This document shows, piece by piece, positions 1 through 9,802 of a stretch of 64,000 bases of DNA. Location: positions 337,033 through 401,032 of the forward strand of contig NZ_OCNH01000007.1 in assembly GCF_900230225.1 (NCBI RefSeq). The letters are read 5' to 3'. Under the pieces are notes generated by a model that saw only the letters and a program-made list of their open reading frames with translations, was not told the DNA's origin and did no database searches. The position numbers and the translations under genes are program-made. The DNA comes from Spirosoma fluviale. GTDB lineage: Bacteria; Bacteroidota; Bacteroidia; Cytophagales; Spirosomataceae. How positions within the stretch are numbered: position 1 is the stretch's first letter; each line of letters opens with the position of its first letter.

Positions 1-185
1 TTCTGCCAGGCATCGAGTTTCATACCCGCCCAAACGCCCAGTCCAATAGTACCCAGCATCTGAAACGCAATACCACTGAATTGTACAAACGAGGTTGTTT
101 TTTCAGTAACGTTTTTAATCGGCGGATTGCCCCGAACCGGGTTCTCCGTGTCGTTCCGTTCAGGCTGGTCGGGGTCGTTTTCCAT
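1..185 (-). CDS. AtpZ/AtpI-like F0F1-ATPase accessory protein (partial, 5' end)
   Basis: The first 61 codons of a minus-strand gene run off the left edge. The reading starts at ATG 185-183 with a charged, proline-rich, unstructured N-terminus (MENDPDQPERND...). It continues into a hydrophobic stretch with the FSGIAFQMLGTIGLGVWAG pattern, which resembles the first membrane helix of small AtpZ/AtpI-type proteins encoded beside ATP synthase genes in Bacteroidota. If the assignment is right, the product is a two-helix inner-membrane protein helping ATP synthase assembly, and atpB-type genes should follow to the left. The gene is divergent from the sprE-like gene with a 117-bp shared upstream region. 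Only the N-terminal third is visible. Confidence 0.65.
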   Translation of the reverse strand, partial: MENDPDQPERNDTENPVRGNPPIKNVTEKTTSFVQFSGIAFQMLGTIGLGVWAGMKLDAWQ

Positions 186-302
186 AGAATTAGGGCGTTT
201 CGTGTTATATGCCGTGCAAAATTCGTTAATTTGGGCTAAGGTTCCATATTACCAAACCATCTGGAAACGTTTTAATACGAGTGACCACGTGTTATTTTTC
301 GA

Positions 303-2552
303 ATGTCCCGTTATTCAGGTATCCAACTAATTTTTCTCTTTACGGTCTTTGCTTCACTGACCGGTGGTCTGGTGTCGTGCTCCCAGTACAGCACCAAACC
401 GGTAAGTAAAGGGTATCATAACCTTACGGCTCATTTTAATGCCTATGTCATTGCCCGCGATCAGATCAATCAGGCAGAACAAATACTCTTTAAAACCCGT
501 CAGGAAAACTACAACCAGCTGCTGCCTATTCTGCTGCCGGTCGATTCCATGCTTGCCCAGCCTCTAGAGCCGCAACTGGACGACGCCATCAAGAAAGCCT
601 CAATCATTCCCGAACGCCACCAGAACAGCAAATGGCTCGATAACGCCTATATTCTTATCGGGCGCGCCCGCCTGATCAAACAGGATTTGCCCAACGCCAT
701 TGAAGTGTTTAAGTATGTCAATACAAAAGGCACCAATGAAAACGATAAACATACAGCTCTGGTTGGGTTGATGCGGGCGTATGTCGAAGCAAGTGACTAT
801 ACCAATGCGCTCAACGTAGCCGAGTACCTGCGCAACCAGCCTCTCAATAAAAACAATACTCGTGACTTCTACCTCACGAAAGCTTATTTGCACGAGCGGC
901 AGGGCGAATACCTCACAGCTGCCGGGATTCTGGACGCTACGTTTCCGGTTTTGCCAAACGGTGAATCGACAGCCCGACTTCATCTGATAGCTGGTCAGTT
1001 ATATGATTTAGTCGGCCAGCCCGCGAAAGCCGTTGAGCATTACAAAAAGGTATTGGCCTCGCGACCAACTTACGATCAATCGTTCTACGCTAATCTGTTC
1101 GCCATTCAAAGCAATGGCTTGACCGGTGATCAGAAGCGAATGGCTCAGTCGACTGAAACATTCGAGGAAATGCTTAATGATCGGAAGAACGCCGACCTGA
1201 AAGACAAAATCTATTTCACGATGGGGCTTCTTGAAGCGCGCAGCGGTCGAATCGACAAAGCCATTTCGTATTATAGCCGGTCGATTCAGGCAGCGGGCTC
1301 CAACACAAATCAGGTTCCTTATACCTATTTAGAAATCGGAAAGCTGTATTTCGAGAAGAAAGCCGATTACGAACATGCCAAAGTATATTACGATAGTGCC
1401 CTGGCATTAATCCCCCAACAATCGGCAGAGTATGCCGCTTTGTTCAATCGTAAAAAGACCCTCGATGAGTTTGTTCAATACCAGACGACCATCCGCACCG
1501 ACGATAGTTTGCTGACACTGGCCAAGATGGACCCGGCTGCGCTCGATAATGTGCTGGAGAAAACCATTTCACAACGCGAAAAAGAAGACAAAGCCCAGGC
1601 GGCTCTCGCGCAGCAAATTATCGAAAAGGCTACATCAGGCAATATCAGTTCAGTACCGGGTGCCACGAACTCTAATTTGCCCCCCGCCGAACGATGGGTT
1701 CTTTACAATCCTGTCGCTTTAAGTCAGGGACGTCAGGAATTTTCGGTGCAATGGGGAAACCGCCCTCTGGAAGATAACTGGCGACGAAGCAATAAAGAAG
1801 CGTCCGAGGCCGTAGCTGCGGTCAACAGTCCCCTAAATGGTGCATCACCAGCTAATTCAATTAACCCTGACCCAACCGTACAGCCTGCCACGGCGGGTGG
1901 TATACCCGTCAATCTGGCTGGTCCTAACACGAGTCGAAAAGGCCAAAAGGATGCTATGATGGCTACCATTCCCTTCACAAAAGAAGCACAGACAGCCGCT
2001 AACCAGCGTATTGAGAATGCTCTTTACCGACTTGGCAAGCTGTATAAATTTGAGCTTAATCAGCCAGCCAACGCCATTCCAACCTTTGAAAAATTGCTGA
2101 CCCGGTACCCAAACACACTCCAGAAGCCGGAAGTGTATTATTTACTCTACCTTTCCAATGAGCAGATTGGTAAAGCATCTCCCTGGAAAGAAAAACTGCT
2201 GTCCGAATACCCAAACACGTCTTATGCCCGTCTAACGGGTAAACTGGCAGCTCAGACAACAGACTCCGAAGCGCAGGCCCAAAAAACCTATACAACTATT
2301 TATGACCTGTATAAAGCGAATAATAACGCAGAAGCACTTGCCCGTGCCGATGCAGCCATGTCCGGCTTTGCCGGGAGCCAGCTAGAAGACAAATTAGCGT
2401 TGCTGCGGGTTATATTAGTCGGAAAAGTGAAACCCATTGACGACTACAAACAGGCGCTGGCTGAGTTCATTCGTGATTACCCAGCCAGTCAATTGGTGCC
2501 TTATGTAAAAGATATGCAAACGGCGGCTAACTCACCAACGGCAAAGAAATAA
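303..2552 (+). CDS. TPR lipoprotein, SprE/PorW-like (type IX secretion/gliding)
   Basis: A 749-residue lipoprotein. A signal sequence ends in a lipobox (LVSC, lipidated Cys about residue 26). Then comes the region typical of SprE/PorW proteins: HNLTAHFNAYVIARDQ followed by a LLPILLPVD motif, where the family often has 'YN...Y.G...L..G' and 'ILP'. Tetratricopeptide-like helical repeats fill residues about 100-390 and 580-740. They are separated by a Gln/Ala/Asn/Pro-rich linker around residues 430-560. SprE/PorW is a known periplasmic-side lipoprotein needed for T9SS function. The assignment rests on N-terminal pattern and architecture, so a generic TPR lipoprotein is the alternative. The gene is followed after 85 bp by the PBP gene, probably in the same transcript. 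Confidence 0.72.
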   Translation: MSRYSGIQLIFLFTVFASLTGGLVSCSQYSTKPVSKGYHNLTAHFNAYVIARDQINQAEQILFKTRQENYNQLLPILLPVDSMLAQPLEPQLDDAIKKASIIPERHQNSKWLDNAYILIGRARLIKQDLPNAIEVFKYVNTKGTNENDKHTALVGLMRAYVEASDYTNALNVAEYLRNQPLNKNNTRDFYLTKAYLHERQGEYLTAAGILDATFPVLPNGESTARLHLIAGQLYDLVGQPAKAVEHYKKVLASRPTYDQSFYANLFAIQSNGLTGDQKRMAQSTETFEEMLNDRKNADLKDKIYFTMGLLEARSGRIDKAISYYSRSIQAAGSNTNQVPYTYLEIGKLYFEKKADYEHAKVYYDSALALIPQQSAEYAALFNRKKTLDEFVQYQTTIRTDDSLLTLAKMDPAALDNVLEKTISQREKEDKAQAALAQQIIEKATSGNISSVPGATNSNLPPAERWVLYNPVALSQGRQEFSVQWGNRPLEDNWRRSNKEASEAVAAVNSPLNGASPANSINPDPTVQPATAGGIPVNLAGPNTSRKGQKDAMMATIPFTKEAQTAANQRIENALYRLGKLYKFELNQPANAIPTFEKLLTRYPNTLQKPEVYYLLYLSNEQIGKASPWKEKLLSEYPNTSYARLTGKLAAQTTDSEAQAQKTYTTIYDLYKANNNAEALARADAAMSGFAGSQLEDKLALLRVILVGKVKPIDDYKQALAEFIRDYPASQLVPYVKDMQTAANSPTAKK

Positions 2553-2637
2553 CTCATTACCAGCTTCTTAATAAAGGGCGTTGTCGCTTGCTGAAGCTCC
2601 TCAATTATCAACACCATTAAACACTAACACTTATTAC

Positions 2638-4995
2638 ATGTTTGATTTTGCTCCTGGTCCCTACCGGAAGATAATCCGAAACCTCTGGCGATTCTCATTA
2701 CTCGGTATTGTCCTGCTGATCTTATACATTGCTGCTGTCAGCTATAACTTTCTGTGGCTATTTGGGGGCATGCCCAGCCTGAAAGCCCTGGAAAACCCAA
2801 AAAGTGAAGAAGCCTCCGAAGTGTATACCGCCGACAATCAGTTGCTCGGCAAGTACTACGTCGAAAACCGGACACCTATTGAGATTTCTCAGGTGTCGCC
2901 CAACGTAACATCGGCCCTTTTGGCGACAGAAGATGCTCGCTTCGTTAAACACTCGGGTATTGATCCCCGCTCTTTATTCAGGGCTGTAGGTGGCTTTCTT
3001 ACGTTTAAAAATGCGTCAAGTTCAGGTGGAGGTAGCACGCTCACCCAGCAAACGGCCAAAAACCTCTTTGATACCCGCCGGGAAGAATTACGCGGTGCAT
3101 TGGGCCATATTCCTATTATCAGCCTGATTATAGCCAAAACAAAAGAGTGGATTCTGGCCGTCCGTCTTGAGCGAAACTATACCAAGCAGGAGGTCATGAT
3201 GATGTACCTCAACACCGTGTCGTTCGGTAATAACACATACGGCATCAAAACAGCGGCTAAAACCTACTTCAGCAAAGAACCCTGGAATCTTACGGTCGAA
3301 GAAGCGGCCTTGCTGGTGGGTATGCTCAAAAATCCGACGTTTTACAATCCACGCTTATTTGAAGAACGGACAAGAGAGCGACGGAACGTGGTGTTGAGCC
3401 AGATGAAGAAGTATAAGTTTCTGACTGAAGAGCAGTTCATCGCCTACAAGAACAAGCCACTAAAACTTGACTTCAGTGTCGAGAATCAAAATACAGGGAT
3501 GGCCGCTTACTTCAGATCGGTTATCCGGGATGACATCAAACGCTGGATTCGTCAGTACAATGAAGAAAACCCCGGTGCCGAACTTGACCTCTACACCAGC
3601 GGGCTGAAAATTTATACGACCATCGACTCCCGGATGCAGGCCTATGCCGAGGAAGCCGTTATGAACAATATGCGCGACCAGCAGAAGAAGTTCTATGAGC
3701 ACTGGCGCGGTCGGAACCCCTGGGTACAGAAAGACCCGAGAACCAAAAAATACGTCGAAATTCCAGGCTTTATCGAATCCGTAGCCCGTCGAACAACCCG
3801 GTACAAGCAATTAAAAACTGCTTTCGGCGATGACGAGAAAGCCATATGGGCAGAGATGCGTAAGCCCATAAAAATGAAGGTTTTCGTATACGGAAACCGG
3901 CGCAATGACAAAGATACAACCATGAGTCCGCTGGACTCGATCCGGTATTATAAACGGCTGCTCAACACCGGATTCATGTCGATGGACCCCCGTTACGGCT
4001 ATGTAAAGGCGTGGGTTGGCGGAATAAACTTCAAATACATGAAATTTGACCACGTGCGTCAGAGCCGACGCCAGCCGGGGTCAACCTTCAAACCATTTGT
4101 GTATTTAACAGCCCTGGATCAGGGCTTTGTAACACCCTGTAGTCATATTGTTGATCAGCCAACGGTATTCGCCCATGGAGAGGATAACAATAATGGGCCA
4201 CCGTGGATGCCCAAGAACTCCACAGGCCGTTACAGTGGTCAAAATTTATCATTGCGTGAAGCCCTCGGGCAGTCAATCAACACCGTTAGTGCTCAGTTGA
4301 TCAAAAAAACACGGTCGGCTGCCGTTGTTAAATATGCCCATGATATGGGTATCGAAAGCAAAGACTTGCGGGAGGACCCTACCCTTTGTCTTGGCACAAG
4401 TGATGTATCAGTCTACGAGATGGTAGCAGCTTACTGCGCATTTGCTAATGGAGGCACCCGCGTTCGACCAATGATACTTATCCGCATTACCGACAAAAAT
4501 GGTAATGTGCTTAAAAACTTCACGCCCGATGCCAAGCAGGTCATTAGTGCCCAACGCGCTTACGAAATGCTCCACCTGATGCGTGGAGCCGTGGAAGATC
4601 CCAACGGCACGGCCCAGCGGTTGCGCACCCAATATAAACTGCTGGACGGTGGCAATGAAATTGCCGCTAAAACCGGAACAACCTCTAACTATTCCGATGC
4701 CTGGTTTATGGGTATGACCCAGCACCTCGTATCGGGCCTCTGGGTGGGTGGCGACGACCGGCCGATTCACTTTAGAACGATTGAATTAGGACAAGGTGGC
4801 CGACAGGCGATGCCTGCCTGGGCCATGTACATGCAGAGAATCTACAATGACCCAACCCTTACCCAATACCGCCCAGAGCCGTTCCGGAAGCCGAATAACT
4901 TCAAGATTGACTGTGGCGGTTATCACATAGATTCTTCCCAGCGGTATACACCGCCTAAAGTAGTACCGGAAGATGAAGATGAAATACTCCAGTAG
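2638..4995 (+). CDS. Class A penicillin-binding protein 1A (transglycosylase/transpeptidase)
   Basis: A bifunctional peptidoglycan synthase. An N-terminal membrane anchor (about residues 18-42) is followed by a GT51 glycosyltransferase domain with the EDARF motif (catalytic Glu98), GGSTLTQQTAKNLF and the KEWILAVRLER stretch. The transpeptidase domain has the SxxK motif STFK (Ser482), the SxN motif in GQSINTVSAQL and KTGTT (Lys678). The ATG at 2638 is preferred. The frame stays open to a TTG at 2581, but the residues between (SLAEAPQLST...) do not look like family sequence, and ATG gives 785 residues. The gene sits downstream of the sprE-like gene and is closed by a hairpin terminator at 5004. 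All catalytic motifs are intact. Confidence 0.95.
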   Translation: MFDFAPGPYRKIIRNLWRFSLLGIVLLILYIAAVSYNFLWLFGGMPSLKALENPKSEEASEVYTADNQLLGKYYVENRTPIEISQVSPNVTSALLATEDARFVKHSGIDPRSLFRAVGGFLTFKNASSSGGGSTLTQQTAKNLFDTRREELRGALGHIPIISLIIAKTKEWILAVRLERNYTKQEVMMMYLNTVSFGNNTYGIKTAAKTYFSKEPWNLTVEEAALLVGMLKNPTFYNPRLFEERTRERRNVVLSQMKKYKFLTEEQFIAYKNKPLKLDFSVENQNTGMAAYFRSVIRDDIKRWIRQYNEENPGAELDLYTSGLKIYTTIDSRMQAYAEEAVMNNMRDQQKKFYEHWRGRNPWVQKDPRTKKYVEIPGFIESVARRTTRYKQLKTAFGDDEKAIWAEMRKPIKMKVFVYGNRRNDKDTTMSPLDSIRYYKRLLNTGFMSMDPRYGYVKAWVGGINFKYMKFDHVRQSRRQPGSTFKPFVYLTALDQGFVTPCSHIVDQPTVFAHGEDNNNGPPWMPKNSTGRYSGQNLSLREALGQSINTVSAQLIKKTRSAAVVKYAHDMGIESKDLREDPTLCLGTSDVSVYEMVAAYCAFANGGTRVRPMILIRITDKNGNVLKNFTPDAKQVISAQRAYEMLHLMRGAVEDPNGTAQRLRTQYKLLDGGNEIAAKTGTTSNYSDAWFMGMTQHLVSGLWVGGDDRPIHFRTIELGQGGRQAMPAWAMYMQRIYNDPTLTQYRPEPFRKPNNFKIDCGGYHIDSSQRYTPPKVVPEDEDEILQ

Positions 4996-5003
4996 ACTTA
5001 TCA

Positions 5004-5027
5004 GGCCAGCACAAGCTGGCCTTTTTT
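5004..5027 (+). terminator. Rho-independent terminator after the PBP gene
   Basis: A perfect 7-bp stem, GGCCAGC/GCTGGCC, with an ACAA loop is followed directly by six T residues, 9 bp after the PBP stop codon. It separates the sprE-PBP unit from uvrC. Confidence 0.85.
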
Positions 5028-5155
5028 AGTCATGCTCACCCAGCAACCTTTAGGCCCCGAAGCTTGTTTTGTAGTACGCTCAAACGGTTTATAGTTTTAA
5101 TTACTCGTCCCAATAATACAATAAATCCGCCTACCAGGAAGGTTGGCACTACGGT

Positions 5156-6964
5156 ATGCCTGAATTCGATTATAAGCAAGAATTAGCCAAAGTGCCACAC
5201 GAACCGGGCGTCTATCGGTATTTTGACGCAACGGGCGAGGTAATTTATGTTGGCAAGGCTAAAGACCTGAAAAACCGGGTTAGTAGCTACTTCACCAACT
5301 CAAAAGGACACGACCGTAAAACGTTACGACTGGTAAGCCAGATTCGCAAGATTGAATTCACCATTGTCCACACCGAATTTGATGCACTATTGCTGGAAAA
5401 TCAGCTTATAAAGCGATACCAGCCCAAGTTCAATATTCTACTCCGCGACGATAAAACTTATCCGTTCGTTTGTGTTACAAACGAACATTTTCCCCGTGTA
5501 GTAACTACCCGCCGGATTGACCGCAAACTGGGTACGTTTTATGGACCCTTTGCCAATCTAAAGCCCATGTACACGGTGCTGGACATGTTTAGCCAGCTCT
5601 TTACAATCCGTACCTGTAACTATAACCTCGCCCCCGAAAACATAGAAGCGGGGAAATATAAGGTTTGTCTGGAATATCATATTGGCAACTGCAAAGGCCC
5701 ATGCGAAGGCAAGCAGGCCGAAGAGGACTATAACTCAGATATTGAGCAAGTTCATCATATTCTGAAAGGCAATTTAAAACCTGCCCAGGAATACTTTAAG
5801 AACCAGATGGTCGAAGCCGCCGGAAATCTGGCCTTCGAACAGGCACAGAAGTACAAAGAGAAAATGGATGTACTGCAACGGTTTCAAAGCAAATCGACCG
5901 TTGTCAATCCGAAAATCGCGGATGCAGACGTCTTCACCATTGCCTCGGATGAATCGGCCGCGTACATAAACTTTATGAAGGTGGTTAACGGCACCATCGT
6001 TCAGACACATACCGTAGAAATTAAAAAGAAGCTCGACGAAACTGACCAGGATCTGCTGGTGATGATGATCATCGAGTTTCGGGATCAGTACGGCAGCCAG
6101 GCAAAGGAAATTATATCGAACATCCCGCTCGATATTGATCTGAAAGCCGAGGTGACCGTTCCGCAGATTGGCGATAAAAAGAAACTGCTGGACATGTCGC
6201 TTAAAAACGTGCTCTATTTCCGGCGCGAACGGCAAGAACGGGCAGCCGCTGAAGCAACGGCCAGTGCCAGTAAAAAAGATCGTGTGTTAATTCGGTTAAA
6301 GCAGGATTTACAGTTAAAAACATTACCTAACCGCATTGAATGCTTCGATAACTCAAATATTCAGGGCACCAATCCAGTGTCGGCAATGGTATGCTTTATT
6401 GGCGGAAAACCAGCGAATAAAGAATATCGGCATTTTTCCATTAAAACGGTCATCGGTCCCAACGACTTCGCCAGTATGTATGAGGTAGTTACCCGTCGTT
6501 ATACACGCGTATTAACAGAAGATACCGGCCTGCCTGACCTGATTGTTATTGACGGCGGTAAAGGCCAGCTAAGTGCCGCCTGCGACGCGCTGAAAGACCT
6601 CGATCTATATGGAAAAGTACCGATTATCGGCATTGCTAAACGGCTTGAGGAGATTTATTTTCCGGAAGATAATTTACCGCTTTACATCGATAAAAAGTCG
6701 GAGTCACTCAAGCTCATCCAGCGCATACGTGACGAAGCCCACCGGTTCGCGATCACGTATCACCGGGATAAACGCAGCCGAAACAGCCTAATCAGCGAGC
6801 TGGAAAACGTAGAGGGAATTGGTAAGAAAACAGCGGCTAAACTGTTAAAGCATTTCAAAGGCGTAACCAAAATCCGGGAGGCAAGCTTTGATGAAGTGGC
6901 CGAAATAGTCGGTAAGGACCGCGCCGTGAAGCTAAAACAGTATTTCGACGCTATTGAGCAATAA
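5156..6964 (+). CDS. uvrC: Excinuclease ABC subunit C (UvrC)
   Basis: A 602-residue nucleotide-excision-repair nuclease that, with UvrAB, makes the two incisions around DNA lesions. The order of domains is canonical. The N-terminal GIY-YIG domain (GVYRYFDATGEVIYVGKAKD, residues about 17-40) makes the 3' cut. A Cys-containing segment follows (CLEYHIGNCKGPCEGK). A UVR motif comes near residues 200-240. An RNase H-like endonuclease domain (ECFDNSNIQGTNPVSAMV, then DLIVIDGGKGQL) makes the 5' cut. A C-terminal helix-hairpin-helix (VEGIGKKTAAKLLKHF) completes the protein. Start ATG 5156 aligns with family N-termini (VPHEPGVY). The gene is transcribed toward gldN and ends at a shared terminator. Confidence 0.97.
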   Translation: MPEFDYKQELAKVPHEPGVYRYFDATGEVIYVGKAKDLKNRVSSYFTNSKGHDRKTLRLVSQIRKIEFTIVHTEFDALLLENQLIKRYQPKFNILLRDDKTYPFVCVTNEHFPRVVTTRRIDRKLGTFYGPFANLKPMYTVLDMFSQLFTIRTCNYNLAPENIEAGKYKVCLEYHIGNCKGPCEGKQAEEDYNSDIEQVHHILKGNLKPAQEYFKNQMVEAAGNLAFEQAQKYKEKMDVLQRFQSKSTVVNPKIADADVFTIASDESAAYINFMKVVNGTIVQTHTVEIKKKLDETDQDLLVMMIIEFRDQYGSQAKEIISNIPLDIDLKAEVTVPQIGDKKKLLDMSLKNVLYFRRERQERAAAEATASASKKDRVLIRLKQDLQLKTLPNRIECFDNSNIQGTNPVSAMVCFIGGKPANKEYRHFSIKTVIGPNDFASMYEVVTRRYTRVLTEDTGLPDLIVIDGGKGQLSAACDALKDLDLYGKVPIIGIAKRLEEIYFPEDNLPLYIDKKSESLKLIQRIRDEAHRFAITYHRDKRSRNSLISELENVEGIGKKTAAKLLKHFKGVTKIREASFDEVAEIVGKDRAVKLKQYFDAIEQ

Positions 6965-7010
6965 GTAAAAAGAGGCTGGGAAGCCGCTCATGATAGACCC
7001 TAAAGCCAAA

Positions 7011-7038
7011 AGAGCGGCCTCTCAGCCGCTCTTTTTTT
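7011..7038. terminator. Bidirectional terminator between uvrC and gldN
   Basis: An 8-bp stem, AGAGCGGC/GCCGCTCT, with a short CTCTCA-type loop is followed on the plus strand by a run of seven T and on the minus strand by TTTTGGC. It lies between convergent uvrC and gldN, and its plus-strand T run overlaps the gldN stop codon. It is therefore expected to stop transcription from both sides. Confidence 0.85.
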
Positions 7039-8095
7039 AATATTCCCAGAGGCTATGCTCTGCTTCCATAAGCTCATACTCAGTTTGGTATGATTTCAGC
7101 AAACCTTCGCGGTCACCATACATTCCTACTAAGTCTGTATCACCTGGGTTGGCTACTTTCGTGATGCGGCCGTAAAATAATCGCAGATCAAAGGCATCGG
7201 CTAAATTTTTGTGCTGAGCCTGGTTTTGCGGGTTGTACCAGATAAATTTCTTCGGATCGCTACGGAATAGCTTGTCGAGATCTTTGTATTTAAAGGTCGC
7301 GATTGGCTTTTCGTAACCAGCCTGGTTTTTGTCTGCAGGCAACAAGAGTGTTACTGTCTGAACGTCGTAATACAATCGCGAGCGTTTCCGGTCAAAAACC
7401 CAATCTTCCCGCACTTCAAGAATATTCAATTCTTTCGGGAAATACTCATCTCCGGAAAGCGTAGAGGCAGATGCTACTACAACCGAATCTTTCTTAGGCT
7501 CTACGACAGGAGCGGCTACTTTCGCTTTACCTTTTTTACCTTTTGCGTTTTTGGCTACTGCGGTTTTCTTCTTGGGTGCTCCCCAGCCGTCGTCTACAAC
7601 GGCAGGTTCTGCGGCTTTCTTAGGTGTGCCCCAACCGTCGTCAGCCGGCTTTTTCTTGTCCTTTGCTGGAGCATCCCAACCATCGTTAGCACCAGCCGTC
7701 TTACCATCTTCGGTAAAACCAGCGGCTTTCTCTTCAGCAGACAAACCTCCTCCCGTATTCGGGATCAGCATGTTTTCGTGAAATTTCTCGATCGAGATTT
7801 TTGTCGTACACGAATCATTCGCGTAGGCATCAATCAGACCCGCTTTTACGGCATCGATCAGGTATTTAGAAATTTCGTTGTTTTTTGAGAACATTGACTG
7901 ATTCTGTTTCTCCTTCAGGTCGATCCGACGCCAAAGGGTCTTCTTCATCATAATGTCATTCTCATTTATAGCGCGAACCGATAGCGCGTTTGTACCGTTA
8001 CTTGCCTTTTCCTGAGCCAGGGCCTCCCCTCCTGCCAGCGCCAGCGTAGCTACGGCCAGCACACCAGCATATCTTATCGTTCTAAATTGTGTCAT
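7037..8095 (-). CDS. gldN: Gliding motility / T9SS protein GldN (PorN)
   Basis: A 352-residue exported protein with a signal peptide ending near ALAQ (residue 28). GldN/PorN is a periplasmic component that associates with GldK to form the ring under the outer membrane in the type IX secretion system. Family sequence is clear at the N-terminal part (NENDIMMKKTLWRRIDLKEKQN, split by the usual SMFSKNNEISKYLIDAV) and the C-terminal part (EDWVFDRKRSRLYYDVQTV, then FYGRITKVAN). Between them, residues about 112-205 form a low-complexity Lys/Ala/Pro linker with three DGWGxPKK-type repeats. The gene is last in the gldKLMN operon, 56 bp after gldM, and ends at the bidirectional terminator. Confidence 0.94.
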   Translation of the reverse strand: MTQFRTIRYAGVLAVATLALAGGEALAQEKASNGTNALSVRAINENDIMMKKTLWRRIDLKEKQNQSMFSKNNEISKYLIDAVKAGLIDAYANDSCTTKISIEKFHENMLIPNTGGGLSAEEKAAGFTEDGKTAGANDGWDAPAKDKKKPADDGWGTPKKAAEPAVVDDGWGAPKKKTAVAKNAKGKKGKAKVAAPVVEPKKDSVVVASASTLSGDEYFPKELNILEVREDWVFDRKRSRLYYDVQTVTLLLPADKNQAGYEKPIATFKYKDLDKLFRSDPKKFIWYNPQNQAQHKNLADAFDLRLFYGRITKVANPGDTDLVGMYGDREGLLKSYQTEYELMEAEHSLWEY

Positions 8096-8151
8096 GGCTA
8101 CTATTTGTTGTCAATTCAGTATGTTAACGGTCAGCAAACCGCTTTAGTGCA

Positions 8152-9738
8152 TTAATACAGCGAAACCTGCTGAAGTAAGCTACCCATTGGCACATCGCTG
8201 ATTTCACCCCTGAAGTTCTGCCGTTGTACGCCCTCAATCTGGATAACAAGACGGTCGCCGGGTTGTGCTTCAGCAGCTAACGAACCAATTGATCCTCCAC
8301 CTGCACCTACGGTAACGAATGTTACGCGTTTTGTACCACGTACCAAGGAAACGGTGGCTCCGGTTGTACGGAACTTAGCATCATCCGGTGAGTAAGTTGC
8401 AAAACTCGGATCTGAGATGGCCTGAATACGCACGCTCCGTGCCGAAGAAACAGGAACACCACGAGGGTCACTGGCACGTGTGCCACCAACAAAAACTTCT
8501 ATTGTTGGGCGAGGCACTTTGTTTACACGAAACCGTTCCGTGCCCAGCAAGCTTCCCGAGTTGCTGATGTTCAATGATACGTTTTGCAAACTAGGCACAA
8601 CCGTGATCTTTCCTTTTTCACCCGACTGAACTACAGAAGCTCCATCGGCTGAGAAGCTTGGATTCCATAGAGCGCCCAACTGCGGGCTCTGAATGCTTAA
8701 CTTGTTCGCACAGCCCAGGTACAACGGTGGCATGGTACCGGTCTCGATCTGATACGATGGCTTGGCGACGAAGTATTCAGCCGTCAGCGGGACAGTTTTC
8801 AGACCCGCTGCTGTCTGGTAAGCAATGGAGCCGGTGAGCGTACGACGGGCGAGGCCATTTTTGTCATAAGCACCACCCTGAGCCGTAAACTCAATAATAC
8901 CCTGTCCATCCTGCATACGAACAGCCGCTCCGTTCAAGCTCATGCGAGGTTGGATACCTGACGAAGAAGCCGCCAGGAACATCTGTCCTTTGAACTTCGT
9001 CCCCGCCACAACCACCTTCGAATCCATGCTGAGCATGGCAATAATCTTATCGAACTTAACATCCTGCGCACCTACTTTGCTGGCAAGGACATCGAGTACT
9101 TCGCCTTCCAAGCGACGAACGTCGGCCTGTTTCTGACTCAGTACAGCCAGAGCAGCCGGCACCGGTGTCTGAGCAAAGTTCAGTTCGGCGAAATCTTTAC
9201 GCTTTTGATCGGGCGATAGGCTGGCGATGGGATCGTCTTTACCATCCAGCGCCATCGGGCCGTACTTATTGCCCGATAATTTGGATAGTTCCTCAACGTA
9301 TTTGTTCAGTTGATCTTTCAACTTGAATGCAACCCCATTGCGGTTTGTACCAATCATAAGCTGAGCTACAGATTCCTCTTCGCTCAGGTTTTTGATATTG
9401 CCCGATTCGTCCCGACCACCGCTTGTTTCGACAATCTGCTCCTTGAGCTTATCCAGTTCGCCACTTACCTCAGCCGATAGTTTGCGAACTTCATCAGCTT
9501 GTTTAACGATGGCTAAATCGGCTGCCCGATTACCGGATTTCTCAACTGTTCCCCGGATATTGTCGAATGTAGATTGGTTTACCTTGCTGACAGCTCCAAT
9601 GGACTGCTCCAGACTATTGTTAATTAAAACGAATTTTTCCAGAATGGCCGACGTGACTTGCAGAGCCAGTAATGCGGTCAAAACCAGATACATCATCCCG
9701 ATCATCTTCTGACGGGGTGTCTCTTTTGTGCCTGCCAT
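8152..9738 (-). CDS. gldM: Gliding motility / T9SS protein GldM (PorM)
   Basis: A 528-residue protein with one N-terminal membrane helix (about residues 14-35, MYLVLTALLALQVTSAILE). The long periplasmic part is predicted to fold as the four GldM domains (helical D1, then three beta domains). The start, AGTKETPRQKMIGMMYLVLT, is a family hallmark. GldM pairs with GldL to form the rotary, proton-motive-force-driven motor of the type IX secretion system and spans the periplasm toward the GldKN ring. The length is typical. The gene lies 128 bp downstream of gldL, and that gap holds a perfect 18-bp inverted repeat. Confidence 0.95.
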   Translation of the reverse strand: MAGTKETPRQKMIGMMYLVLTALLALQVTSAILEKFVLINNSLEQSIGAVSKVNQSTFDNIRGTVEKSGNRAADLAIVKQADEVRKLSAEVSGELDKLKEQIVETSGGRDESGNIKNLSEEESVAQLMIGTNRNGVAFKLKDQLNKYVEELSKLSGNKYGPMALDGKDDPIASLSPDQKRKDFAELNFAQTPVPAALAVLSQKQADVRRLEGEVLDVLASKVGAQDVKFDKIIAMLSMDSKVVVAGTKFKGQMFLAASSSGIQPRMSLNGAAVRMQDGQGIIEFTAQGGAYDKNGLARRTLTGSIAYQTAAGLKTVPLTAEYFVAKPSYQIETGTMPPLYLGCANKLSIQSPQLGALWNPSFSADGASVVQSGEKGKITVVPSLQNVSLNISNSGSLLGTERFRVNKVPRPTIEVFVGGTRASDPRGVPVSSARSVRIQAISDPSFATYSPDDAKFRTTGATVSLVRGTKRVTFVTVGAGGGSIGSLAAEAQPGDRLVIQIEGVQRQNFRGEISDVPMGSLLQQVSLY

Positions 9739-9802
9739 AAACTATGGTAGTGATAATAAAAGTTGTGGAAAGGCCGCCTTAGCGGTTATGTTATTGAGTG
9801 GC

